A stretch of 6,664 bases of DNA. Source: Verrucomicrobiota bacterium (GTDB lineage Bacteria; Verrucomicrobiota; Verrucomicrobiia; Chthoniobacterales; UBA10450). Position 1 is the stretch's first letter, and each line of letters opens with the position of its first letter. Under the pieces are notes generated by a model. That model worked only from the letters and a program-made list of their open reading frames with translations, made no database searches and was not told where the DNA came from. The DNA is taken from positions 1 to 6,664 of the forward strand of contig QHRI01000060.1 of NCBI GenBank assembly GCA_003221375.1, written 5' to 3'. Positions 1 to 5,937 of the stretch are shown here, in pieces. The translations under genes were made by a program, and so were the position numbers.

Positions 1-890
1 AAGTCGGCCGGGTCCATTACGATCTGAGCACCGATTTCTTCGAAGCGATGCTCGATCCGAATATGCAATATTCCTGTGCGCTCTTCGCCGAAGGCGACGA
101 TCTTGGCTCCGCGCAATTGCGGAAACTGGATTGGATTTGTGAAAGAGTGCGTCTACGACCCAGCCTCCGCTTGTTGGACATCGGTTGCGGCTGGGGTGGA
201 TTGGCCCGCTATGCGGCTCGCCACTATGGTTGCCAGGTAGTCGGGATAACTATTTCCCGGGAGCAATTCCGTTACGCGCAACGTTGGTGTCGCGGATCGG
301 ACGTGGAAATCCAGCTGCGCGATTACCGCGAAGTCACCGGGCGATTTGATCGGGTCGTGAGCGTGGGCATGGTCGAGCACGTCGGGTATAAAAATTATCG
401 TACCTACATGCGAACCGCCGCTCGTTCGCTGGCCGAGGATGGATTGTTTCTTTGCCAGGGAATCTGTGGAAACTTTTCGCGCGTCCACACAGATCCCTGG
501 ATCGAGCGCTACATTTTCCCAAATTCCATGCTTCCTTCCCTTGCCCGGCTGACTCGCGCAGCGGAAGGCGTTTTCATAGTCGAAGACGTCAAGAACATCG
601 GACCAAATTACGATCCGACATTGCTCGCCTGGGAGAAAAACTTCCGCAGCGCCTGGCCGCGTTTCGCAGATCGCTACGGTGAACGTTTCCGTCGAATGTG
701 GCGATTTTACCTGCTCAGTTGCGCCGGCGCATTTCGCGCGCGCAGCCTGAATGTCTTTTCGATTGTCTTTTCCAAAGAAGGCAGCGCCATTGGCAGTAGC
801 GTCAGAGATGAGAGACAGGCTGTGCCCTCATCGCGCACGGCAGTTCTCGAGTCGATCGGCAATTGTGCCCCGTGCGAATTACACCGCTGA
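1..890 (+). CDS. cfa: Cyclopropane-fatty-acyl-phospholipid synthase, 5'-truncated
   Basis: SAM-dependent enzyme that methylenates cis double bonds of unsaturated acyl chains in membrane phospholipids, working at the inner face of the cytoplasmic membrane. The reading frame is open from base 3 with VGRVHYDLSTDFFEAMLDP, so the ATG at 48 is internal; by recall of E. coli Cfa about 115 N-terminal residues are missing. Visible family landmarks are MQYSC (Cys codon 75-77), the SAM-binding LDIGCGWGG (about 171-200), VVGITIS, VGMVEHVG (Glu 375-377), DPWIERYIFPN, NYDPTLLAW (Tyr 609-611) and SCAGAFRAR (Cys 720-722). The residue aligned by eye with the E. coli bicarbonate-ligand His266 is Gln (codon 456-458). 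A tail of roughly 27 residues extends past the E. coli end and contains CAPC. It converges on the kinase gene with a 47-nt gap and no clear terminator. The family call is very sure. Confidence 0.96.
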   Translation, partial: VGRVHYDLSTDFFEAMLDPNMQYSCALFAEGDDLGSAQLRKLDWICERVRLRPSLRLLDIGCGWGGLARYAARHYGCQVVGITISREQFRYAQRWCRGSDVEIQLRDYREVTGRFDRVVSVGMVEHVGYKNYRTYMRTAARSLAEDGLFLCQGICGNFSRVHTDPWIERYIFPNSMLPSLARLTRAAEGVFIVEDVKNIGPNYDPTLLAWEKNFRSAWPRFADRYGERFRRMWRFYLLSCAGAFRARSLNVFSIVFSKEGSAIGSSVRDERQAVPSSRTAVLESIGNCAPCELHR

Positions 891-937
891 GAGCGTCAGT
901 CAAAGTAATAACTGCTTAGCAGATCGCAGCTGGAGCG

Positions 938-3763
938 CTATTTCCGCGCGGAAGATGCAACCAGTTTCTGAAACCGTGGATCGTTGCGCAGCGGCTCAAA
1001 CATTGGATCAAGCCGGAGCAACGCAGGTGTTAGTGGAGGATTTGCAGCCAGCGGCGCCTCGTACGGAATCGAAAGCAGTTTCTCTAAAGTAGAGATGGAG
1101 CGGTCCGGGTCGCCTACGCGTGCCGCCACTCGGGCGAGGATGTCGAGTGGCCTGGGGCCAGTCAGCGCGTCCTTATCGATCGGGAACAGGTCGAGAGCGC
1201 GCTCTGCCAGAGCTAGTGCCGCGGCGTTATCGCCAAGGCCCATGTTTATAAGGGCTAGGTCTCCCATCAGAACAAAGTTTTCAGGTTGTTCTTTGAGCAA
1301 CGGTTCCAGTTCGCTGCGAGCCTGGCTCCAAGTTTCACGCGCGGCAGCATGATCGCCGGCAACTTCCTGTGCCCAGCCTAACCAAAAGCGCAGCTCACCA
1401 TTGTAGTAGCCCAATGCCTGATTAGGATTGGCTAGTATCTCCTTTAGCTGAGCAATGACCCCGAGGGGGCGGGACTCCAAGATTGCTTGGTAAACTTGTG
1501 TTTCCAACGCGTTGGCATAGTCGGCCCCCAGCCGGAGCGGAGCCAGAAGCGCGGAGGCACGCGGGAGGTCGCCCTCGGCTTGTGCAATTCGCGCTTTTAA
1601 TACAAGAGTGTCTATGTCGTCGGGAGTTATATTGAGAATCTGCTCAAGTTTCGCCAAGGCCTCAGGAAACCGCCGCAAACAAATGTAGGAACGCGCGTGT
1701 TGCGAGAGCAGGTTAACATTGCGCGGGTCGAGTTTCTCCGCTTCGTTGAAATACGCCTCGCTCTTATCCCAGTTACCTCGCCTCCGTTCGACATAAGCCA
1801 GAGACAAAGGAATACGACCATTATTAGCCAAAAGCTGGTGTGCCTGCTCAAGGTATTTCACCGCAGTGTCGTAGTCCTTCAGGCACGCGTAGTAATAAAA
1901 GCCCTTTGCGAACACAGCTTCGCCAAGATTGGGCTGTAGAGTTAGAGCCGTTTCAGCGGCCTGTCGCGCCTCCTCACGGAGGGCGACGGTTGGTTGAAGA
2001 CCTTGCGTAAGGTAGCCACTCGCATCGACGTAAGACAGCAGCGCCCAACCAACGGCGAACTTCGGGTCTAATCGCACTGCTTCCTTGAGGTATTTCTGTG
2101 CGCCGAGAGAGTTCGCCGGTGCGAATCCAGTCTTTAGCGTGTAGGCGAGTCCGCGGAGGTACGCGTCGTAAGCCTGAGGATTGTCGGTCGGCCTGTCGGC
2201 GATGACTTCTGCTTCCTGTCCCGTGATCTCAGCTCGTAACTGCTCGGCGATGGTTTTGGCCACTTCGCTTTCGACTGAAAGGATGTCAGTCAGTTTTCGA
2301 TCAAAGGTATCAGCCCAAAGATGCGAATCATTAGCCGCTTTGATTAGCTGCACGTTCACGCGTACTTCGTCGGCGCTCTTCTGCACGCTTCCTTCCAAGA
2401 TATGGGCGACGCCCAGTTGCTTTGCGATCTCGCGCAGGTTTTCAGGGGCGCTTTTGTAATGCTGAGTCGATGTGCGCGAGATCACCTTGAGATCGGCGAT
2501 CTTGGACAACCGGGTAAGTATTTCGTCCTGTATTCCCTCGGCAAAATAAGCGTTCTCCTTGTCGCTGCTGAGGTTTTCGAAAGGAAGCACCGCGATGGAT
2601 CGCTCGATCGGGGCGGCGGACCGCGTGCGTTGAAACAACCAAATCCCTATTGCTGTGATTGCCAGTACGCCTGCTGCAACTACTAGCATTGCTCGTCTGC
2701 GTCTCGCGCGCGCTTCAGGGTTAAACCGTGCGTAGCAGCTATTGACAGCAGAAAGTAACTCGCGCGCCGTTTGTGGCCTATCCTTCGGATCAGGAGCCAG
2801 CATGGATTTTAGCAACGCAATGACCTGACCGGGCAGGTGCATGCCCCTGAGATGTTCCAAAGGTAACTCCCCGGTTTGCCTCACCCGGATTTCTTCCATC
2901 GTACCTCCTACAAAAGGCGTTCGACCGGTAAGGAGATACCAAAAAGTAACACCCAGGGAGTAGATGTCGGACCGCGTATCAATCGGCAATTGCGCGGAAC
3001 CGGCGAATTGCTCAGGACTCGCAAAAGCCGGTGTGCCGATAAAGCCCGCGCGAGTTTGTTCGGCGTCGAGTTCTGCCTGAGGACCCATCACTTTGGCTAC
3101 ACCGTAATCGATCAGCTTCACGGTAAGCCCGCCGCTCGCGTCGGATTCGAGCATGATGTTCGATGGCTTGATGTCGCGATGAACCACACTGCACGCTTCG
3201 GCGGCAGCCAACGCGCACGCCGCCTGCTCAATTATCTCCAACGCGGATGCCAACGGCATTGGTCCATCACGCCGCACACGGGCTTCTAGTGTTTCGCCCT
3301 TGACCAGTTCCATGGCATAGAAACACTCGCCGTCTTGCTCTCCGTAATAGGTGACCCGAGCAATATTTGGGTGATGGATGTTCGCGGCCGCGCGGGCTTC
3401 GCGCAAAAAACGTGATCGCGCATCGGGATTCTGAGCGACGCTTCGGTTGATAACCTTCAGAGCTACCGTCGAGTTCAACACTGTGTCGCGAGCACTGTAC
3501 GTTATGGCCATTCCTCCCGCGCCAAGCTCGACCGGAAAGCCATCCGCACCTACGTCTACCTCGAAGTGGGCGTATTTCAGCGGGCCAGGCGTCAGTCGAC
3601 CTTGGGCGGCTGGTCTTTCCGGTTCTTCGCCGTCCGCCAGAAAACCAAGGCTAACAAGGCAACGCAAGCATTCACCTTTCGGACCAATTTGGGTCAGGAG
3701 TCGTCCACATGTCGCGCAAACGCCTGCAGCTGCAGTTTCGAGATCAATACCTCCGTCGTCCAT
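938..3763 (-). CDS. Membrane Ser/Thr protein kinase with zinc ribbon, TolB-like and TPR domains
   Basis: Predicted single-pass receptor-like Hanks-type kinase of 941 aa, numbered from the ATG at 3763-3761. An in-frame TTG at 3775 overlaps the upstream stop and would add four residues; ATG is preferred, although its ribosome site (GAG seven bases upstream) is weak. Domains in order: a zinc ribbon, C16-x2-C19 and C32-x2-C35; a kinase, about 67-345, with LGAGGMA loop, Lys103 in VALK, Glu122, HRDIKPSN (Asp197, Asn202), a DYG in place of DFG (Asp219) and SPE at 249-251; an Arg-rich stretch then a hydrophobic helix, about 358-377; a TolB-like domain (COG5616 type), about 389-510, starting IAVLPFENLSSD; and TPR-type helices, about 530-886. 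All catalytic residues are present, so activity is expected. The third glycine of the loop is Ala. By the positive-inside rule the kinase is cytoplasmic and the TolB/TPR part periplasmic. It is co-transcribed with the sigma factor just upstream. Confidence 0.93.
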   Translation of the reverse strand: MDDGGIDLETAAAGVCATCGRLLTQIGPKGECLRCLVSLGFLADGEEPERPAAQGRLTPGPLKYAHFEVDVGADGFPVELGAGGMAITYSARDTVLNSTVALKVINRSVAQNPDARSRFLREARAAANIHHPNIARVTYYGEQDGECFYAMELVKGETLEARVRRDGPMPLASALEIIEQAACALAAAEACSVVHRDIKPSNIMLESDASGGLTVKLIDYGVAKVMGPQAELDAEQTRAGFIGTPAFASPEQFAGSAQLPIDTRSDIYSLGVTFWYLLTGRTPFVGGTMEEIRVRQTGELPLEHLRGMHLPGQVIALLKSMLAPDPKDRPQTARELLSAVNSCYARFNPEARARRRRAMLVVAAGVLAITAIGIWLFQRTRSAAPIERSIAVLPFENLSSDKENAYFAEGIQDEILTRLSKIADLKVISRTSTQHYKSAPENLREIAKQLGVAHILEGSVQKSADEVRVNVQLIKAANDSHLWADTFDRKLTDILSVESEVAKTIAEQLRAEITGQEAEVIADRPTDNPQAYDAYLRGLAYTLKTGFAPANSLGAQKYLKEAVRLDPKFAVGWALLSYVDASGYLTQGLQPTVALREEARQAAETALTLQPNLGEAVFAKGFYYYACLKDYDTAVKYLEQAHQLLANNGRIPLSLAYVERRRGNWDKSEAYFNEAEKLDPRNVNLLSQHARSYICLRRFPEALAKLEQILNITPDDIDTLVLKARIAQAEGDLPRASALLAPLRLGADYANALETQVYQAILESRPLGVIAQLKEILANPNQALGYYNGELRFWLGWAQEVAGDHAAARETWSQARSELEPLLKEQPENFVLMGDLALINMGLGDNAAALALAERALDLFPIDKDALTGPRPLDILARVAARVGDPDRSISTLEKLLSIPYEAPLAANPPLTPALLRLDPMFEPLRNDPRFQKLVASSARK

Positions 3764-3771
3764 GCGTGAAC

Positions 3772-4543
3772 TCAACTTCTAATCAGTATTTGATAAAGGT
3801 GTTGTAGCTCCGCATCGACGTCTGCCGGATCGGAGACAGTAGTGGCCACTTCCATTCTCAGCGATTCGCGGTAACGCTGACGGAGACGCGAAAGCCAGGT
3901 GCGCAGAGTGGCGATTGGCACTCCAAGACGACGTGCGGCTTCCTCCTGATTCAGTGGCGCAACGCTCCCGCCCGCGACGAACGGTCTTAGTTCTTCAAGC
4001 CACTCCGCTTTGCCTTCCGCGACAAATGCAGTTTGGAGATTATCCCACGCCCGCGAAACGATAGTCGACGCCCAGACAAGATCGTAACAACCGGCATCAC
4101 TCAGATGAGCGGTTGCCATCATCGCTGCCTCGGCCTCCGGCAGATGCTCCTCGATCGAGACGATCTGGCGACCACCGCCTCTCTTGAGCGCCCGGGCGCG
4201 GTCATACTCGTTGAACAAAAAATTTTGCAAAGATCCCAGCAGGAACGTGCGAAGCCGGCCCTTTTGCTGATCCGCGCGGGTCAAAGTGTTTTGCTCGAGC
4301 AGGTGAGCGAAAAAACCCTGCACCAAATCCTGCGCGTCAGCGGATGAATGACCGCGGTGGCGAAGAAAACTGTAAAGCGGTGGCCAATACGCTTCGCAAA
4401 ATCCGGAGAGCGCCTCCCGCGTGGCGTCCTCTGATTCCGGCTGCCGCGCCCGCAAAACAACCGTCCAATGCGTCGTTTGAAACGAGGCACCGCCCTCCTG
4501 CAGTGTTCCCGGAATCGCTTTCGTGGAGGCTGTATTATCGCAT
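3772..4543 (-). CDS. ECF-type RNA polymerase sigma factor (start disturbed)
   Basis: Probable sigma-70-family, ECF-like sigma factor that directs RNA polymerase to a target promoter set. Numbered from an in-frame TTG at 4455, region 2 spans about 18-60 (FCEAYWPPLYSFLRHRG, then DAQDLVQGFF) and a region-4 helix-turn-helix lies at about 169-192 (NQEEAARRLGVP then TLRTWLSRLRQRY). The linker between them is long. TTG 4455 cannot be the family start: the same frame continues upstream through FQTTHWTVVL (FQTTHW at 4465-4482), the usual N-terminus of this group, and stays open to a TAA at 4567-4569. The only ATG there, at 4543-4541, has a Shine-Dalgarno (4548-4556) but is one base out of frame. Coordinates run to that ATG and therefore include one apparent frameshift. 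Rare in-frame alternatives are ATA at 4545 and ATT at 4515. Its TGA (3774-3772) touches the kinase start region, so the two are translationally linked. No anti-sigma gene is adjacent; the kinase may fill that role. Confidence 0.88.
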
Positions 4544-4547
4544 ATCG

Positions 4548-4556
4548 CTCCGCCTT
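4548..4556 (-). promoter_or_regulatory. Ribosome binding site before the out-of-frame sigma-factor ATG
   Basis: On the minus strand this reads AAGGCGGAG, four bases before the ATG at 4543-4541. That ATG reads ATG CGA TAA and stops at once. Removing one base after it gives M-D-N-T-A-S and then the conserved sigma-factor N-terminus. A second motif, AGGAGG (4494-4499), is followed only by a GTG (4490-4488) that is also out of the conserved frame, so it is probably just the Gln-Glu-Gly codons. Confidence 0.45.
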
Positions 4557-4583
4557 GCGATACAAATTACGTGACAATCGAGT

Positions 4584-4604
4584 AACGCACCCGCTGGGTG
4601 CGTT
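4584..4604. repeat. Perfect 9-bp inverted repeat upstream of the sigma-factor gene
   Basis: Arms AACGCACCC (4584-4592) and GGGTGCGTT (4596-4604) are perfectly complementary around a 3-nt loop. There is no T-run on either side, so it is a poor intrinsic terminator. On the minus strand it directly follows TTG, making a TTGAAC that resembles a -35 box, and it sits about 40 bases before the sigma-factor ATG. Either an operator for a dimeric regulator or a hairpin in the transcript would fit. Confidence 0.6.
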
Positions 4605-4624
4605 CAAATCGGGTGTCGGCCGCG

Positions 4625-4655
4625 TGGAGAATGCGGCCACCCCTGGAAAATGCGG
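4625..4655. repeat. Two direct 12-mers with 19-bp period (REP-like patch)
   Basis: TGGAGAATGCGG (4625-4636) recurs as TGGAAAATGCGG (4644-4655), 11 of 12 identical. It is flanked by small inverted repeats: GGCCGC 4618-4623 with GCGGCC 4633-4638, and GCGAC 4657-4661 with GTCGC 4668-4672. The whole patch, about 4615-4676, fills most of the gap between the small exported-protein gene and the sigma factor and resembles an intergenic REP-type element. Whether it recurs in the genome cannot be seen here. Confidence 0.4.
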
Positions 4656-4681
4656 GGCGACAGGCCCGTCGCTACGGTCGA

Positions 4682-4876
4682 TTAGTACTGGGCGAGAAGT
4701 TGGTTCTCCTCGCTTCCGTTGTGGACCGCCAATGAAATCTCGGCTCCGTTCGGGCTCATTTGGCTCACACCAACGCTTCTATGCTCGCCCTGCTCTTGCG
4801 CGATGACGCCGACGCTCAAGGCTGCAAAGGCTACTGCAACGGCTGCCGCCACTTTCGCTTCGACGGACAACTTCAT
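4682..4876 (-). CDS. Small exported protein of unknown function, 64 aa
   Basis: I do not recognise this family. The N-terminus has a basic start (MKLSVEAK), then about 18 small hydrophobic residues ending GVIA, then a switch to the polar QEQGEHRS. This fits a Sec signal peptide with cleavage after VIA (residue 27), releasing a polar mature peptide of about 37-38 residues with no cysteine. Alternatively the helix stays as a membrane anchor. The ATG at 4876-4874 is preceded by GAGG with about ten bases of spacing, and codon third positions are G/C-rich like the neighbouring genes, both supporting a real gene. A TGCTATACT promoter motif lies upstream at 5035-5043. The sigma factor follows 138 bases downstream. 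A short upstream frame ends in an ATGA overlap with this start. Confidence 0.65.
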   Translation of the reverse strand: MKLSVEAKVAAAVAVAFAALSVGVIAQEQGEHRSVGVSQMSPNGAEISLAVHNGSEENQLLAQY

Positions 4877-4977
4877 ACCGCGAATTCCTCGTTAATGGTT
4901 GATTCTGTGGGCATGTGTTTTGACGAAGTTTTCAGCAGGAGTTCTCTCCATCCGCCGTCAAAATTGAACGAAGCCAT
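4873..4977 (-). CDS. Possible 34-aa upstream open reading frame
   Basis: This frame starts MASFNFDGGWRELLLKTSSK at an ATG (4977-4975) and its TGA overlaps the ATG of the 64-aa gene as ATGA, the usual arrangement for translational coupling. It would lie within the transcript from the 5035-5043 promoter motif. Against it: no Shine-Dalgarno is visible, and third-position G/C is only about half. The frame can be extended to an ATG at 5079, but that start lies upstream of the promoter motif and inside the terminator-like hairpin, so the long form is unlikely. It may simply be a 5' leader. Confidence 0.25.
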   Translation of the reverse strand: MASFNFDGGWRELLLKTSSKHMPTESTINEEFAV

Positions 4978-5034
4978 ACTGTTTACCAGGAGTGGATCGT
5001 GGTTACGGGTGGGCACGCCAGCGAGCGAGCGCCA

Positions 5035-5043
5035 AGTATAGCA
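5035..5043 (-). promoter_or_regulatory. Putative extended -10 promoter for the small exported-protein gene
   Basis: The minus strand reads TGCTATACT, matching the extended -10 form TGnTATAAT with one mismatch. No good -35 is present; TTCAGG 18 bases upstream matches 3 of 6, which extended -10 promoters tolerate. A start near 5028 would give a 5' leader of about 150 nt before the 64-aa gene. It lies just past the terminator-like hairpin of the preceding gene, as expected for a new transcription unit. Confidence 0.4.
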
Positions 5044-5052
5044 CAACTGTTC

Positions 5053-5076
5053 AAAAAGCCTGAAGCCGAGGTTTTT
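5053..5076 (-). terminator. Putative intrinsic terminator after the 195-aa gene
   Basis: On the minus strand AAAAACCT pairs with AGG-C-TTTTT (8 bp with one bulged C) around a 7-nt loop and ends in a T-run, starting 8 bases after the stop at 5085. The G/C core is only three pairs, so it may be leaky. The A and T runs on both sides would also allow it to work on the other strand. Confidence 0.4.
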
Positions 5077-5084
5077 CATATTGT

Positions 5085-5672
5085 TTAGATGTGGGATGCT
5101 GACGGGCTGCCTTCGACTGCGTCCGGATTCGGGCAGTTTGCGAAAACGCGAACAAAAGAGGCCCGCAGTTTGGCGGAAACACTGCCGGCGCGTTTCGTCC
5201 AGTAATCGAACCAGCTTAACGAGGCATCGGCGAAAAGTTCCGTGCGAACGACTTCAGGGCAGACATTCAATACCTTACACACATTCACAAACGAGTATTG
5301 CCAGGAAAAATCGTTTGCGTTGATCCAATCATAGGCATCGACATACAGTTCCCGCTTGACTCCCCTTGTCGCGCCGCTGAACCGGCGCAAATCGTGGGCC
5401 GCCTGTTTCAGAACGCCCAGAGCGAGACCTTTTTCCGGCATTGCCGCTGGCGATTGGGTTGGCGGACCAGAGAAATGTGCGCTGCGAGCGTTATCGGATT
5501 TGTTGTTTAGAAATGCGTCCATTGCCTCGCGCGATATGCGCGACGTCGGCTCTTTTCCGCTGTTTTCGATCTCCGGAGAGTTCGGAAACAGGACAAATGG
5601 ACCACTGAAACCGGTCTTACTAAGTGGATCTTCTACGAGGAGGTTCATGTCAGGTTCGGTTGGTTGACTCAA
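5085..5672 (-). CDS. Conserved hypothetical protein, 195 aa
   Basis: Function unknown. The start is a TTG at 5672-5670 chosen because of a strong Shine-Dalgarno (AAAGGAG, 5680-5686) seven bases upstream; the first ATG (5648-5646) would lose eight residues and has no such site. Residues 1-80 are polar and rich in Pro and Ser, probably disordered. Residues about 85-162 are a compact helical-looking block rich in conserved-type residues: LKQAAHDLRRFSGATRGVKR, then ELYVDAYDWI, DFSWQYSFVNVCKVLNV, PEVVRTEL and a WFDYW. I recall similar R-F-G-x-R and SW-x-x-SF-x-NVC blocks in unannotated bacterial proteins but cannot name a domain. There is no signal peptide or membrane helix, so it is likely cytoplasmic. 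It is divergent from the cNMP/TrxR-like gene. Confidence 0.8.
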   Translation of the reverse strand: MSQPTEPDMNLLVEDPLSKTGFSGPFVLFPNSPEIENSGKEPTSRISREAMDAFLNNKSDNARSAHFSGPPTQSPAAMPEKGLALGVLKQAAHDLRRFSGATRGVKRELYVDAYDWINANDFSWQYSFVNVCKVLNVCPEVVRTELFADASLSWFDYWTKRAGSVSAKLRASFVRVFANCPNPDAVEGSPSASHI

Positions 5673-5679
5673 TTGCGTT

Positions 5680-5686
5680 CTCCTTT
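5680..5686 (-). promoter_or_regulatory. Ribosome binding site fixing a TTG start
   Basis: AAAGGAG on the minus strand, seven bases before TTG 5672-5670. This near-ideal site and spacing decide the start of the 195-aa gene. Confidence 0.75.
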
Positions 5687-5693
5687 TCTAAAG

Positions 5694-5745
5694 ATTCTAC
5701 GGCCGGACATTTCAAAAAATTTCAAATTTTTTTTAAATTTCTTTA
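5694..5745 (-). promoter_or_regulatory. Putative promoter with A/T tract for the 195-aa gene
   Basis: The minus strand has TAGAAT (5694-5699), close to a -10 box, which would start transcription near 5687 and give a leader of about 15 nt carrying the ribosome site. Two TTGAAA motifs lie upstream, with spacings of 10 and 20 bases, neither ideal. The strongly A/T-rich tract 5710-5745 contrasts sharply with the surrounding G/C-rich DNA and could act as an UP-element or curved DNA. Confidence 0.35.
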
Positions 5746-5792
5746 TGCCCAGCCTCAAAGACCGAGCCGGGAGGTTGAGAAACGGAACTGAA

Positions 5793-5813
5793 AGTCCGCC
5801 GATCGGAGGGACT
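5793..5813. repeat. Small nested inverted repeat in the divergent region
   Basis: Arms AGTCC (5793-5797) and GGACT (5809-5813) enclose the 8-bp palindrome CCGATCGG (5799-5806). It lies mid-way between the divergent genes with no T-run. Role unknown. The rest of 5746-5890 shows no convincing gene or RNA. Confidence 0.4.
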
Positions 5814-5898
5814 CGTCCTGTGCCGTGTTTGCGGGCGGGACAAATCGCCACTACGACCTTAAGGGAGAGGCGCGAATCCCTCGATCGAGCGTCTCGTT

Positions 5899-5922
5899 CC
5901 GGGTTGCTTGTCCCCAACCCGG
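5899..5922. repeat. Perfect 8-bp-arm inverted repeat, candidate operator
   Basis: CCGGGTTG (5899-5906) and CAACCCGG (5915-5922) are exact reverse complements around 8 bases. The right arm ends two bases before the putative -10 TAAACT and the left arm overlaps the -35 position, so a bound dimer could block or help RNA polymerase at the cNMP/TrxR-like gene. Confidence 0.6.
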
Positions 5923-5924
5923 CG

Positions 5925-5930
5925 TAAACT
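5925..5930 (+). promoter_or_regulatory. Putative -10 box of a leaderless promoter
   Basis: TAAACT lies exactly seven bases before the ATG at 5938, which places the transcription start at or next to the A of the ATG. The absence of a properly spaced Shine-Dalgarno fits leaderless initiation. The -35 candidate TTGCTT (5904-5909) has a short 15-base spacer. Confidence 0.4.
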
Positions 5931-5937
5931 GTGTGGA

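Noticed and set aside
891..937. Possible bidirectional terminator between the convergent genes
   Set aside because: Only a 4-bp CTGC/GCAG stem with no T-run on either strand; too weak to call.
984..3782. Several plus-strand open frames of 80-137 codons opposite the kinase gene
   Set aside because: They lie antisense to a strongly supported kinase gene, show no domain-like sequence and no ribosome sites; high G/C coding DNA commonly leaves such frames.
4281..4640. 119-codon minus-strand frame overlapping the sigma-factor gene
   Set aside because: Out of frame with the recognisable sigma factor; its sequence is rich in Arg and Pro with no motif. It matters only because GTG 4490 with AGGAGG falls in this frame.
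5017..5034. Short GCGA tandem (AGCGAGCGAGCG)
   Set aside because: Only about two and a half units; within chance for G/C-rich intergenic DNA.
4873..5079. 68-codon minus-strand frame, long form
   Set aside because: Its ATG lies inside the terminator-like hairpin and before the only promoter motif, with no Shine-Dalgarno. Only the shorter 34-codon part is kept, at low confidence.
5664..5927. 87-codon plus-strand and 82-codon minus-strand frames in the divergent intergenic region
   Set aside because: Both translate the A/T tract as Phe/Lys runs, have no ribosome site and overlap promoter-like elements.
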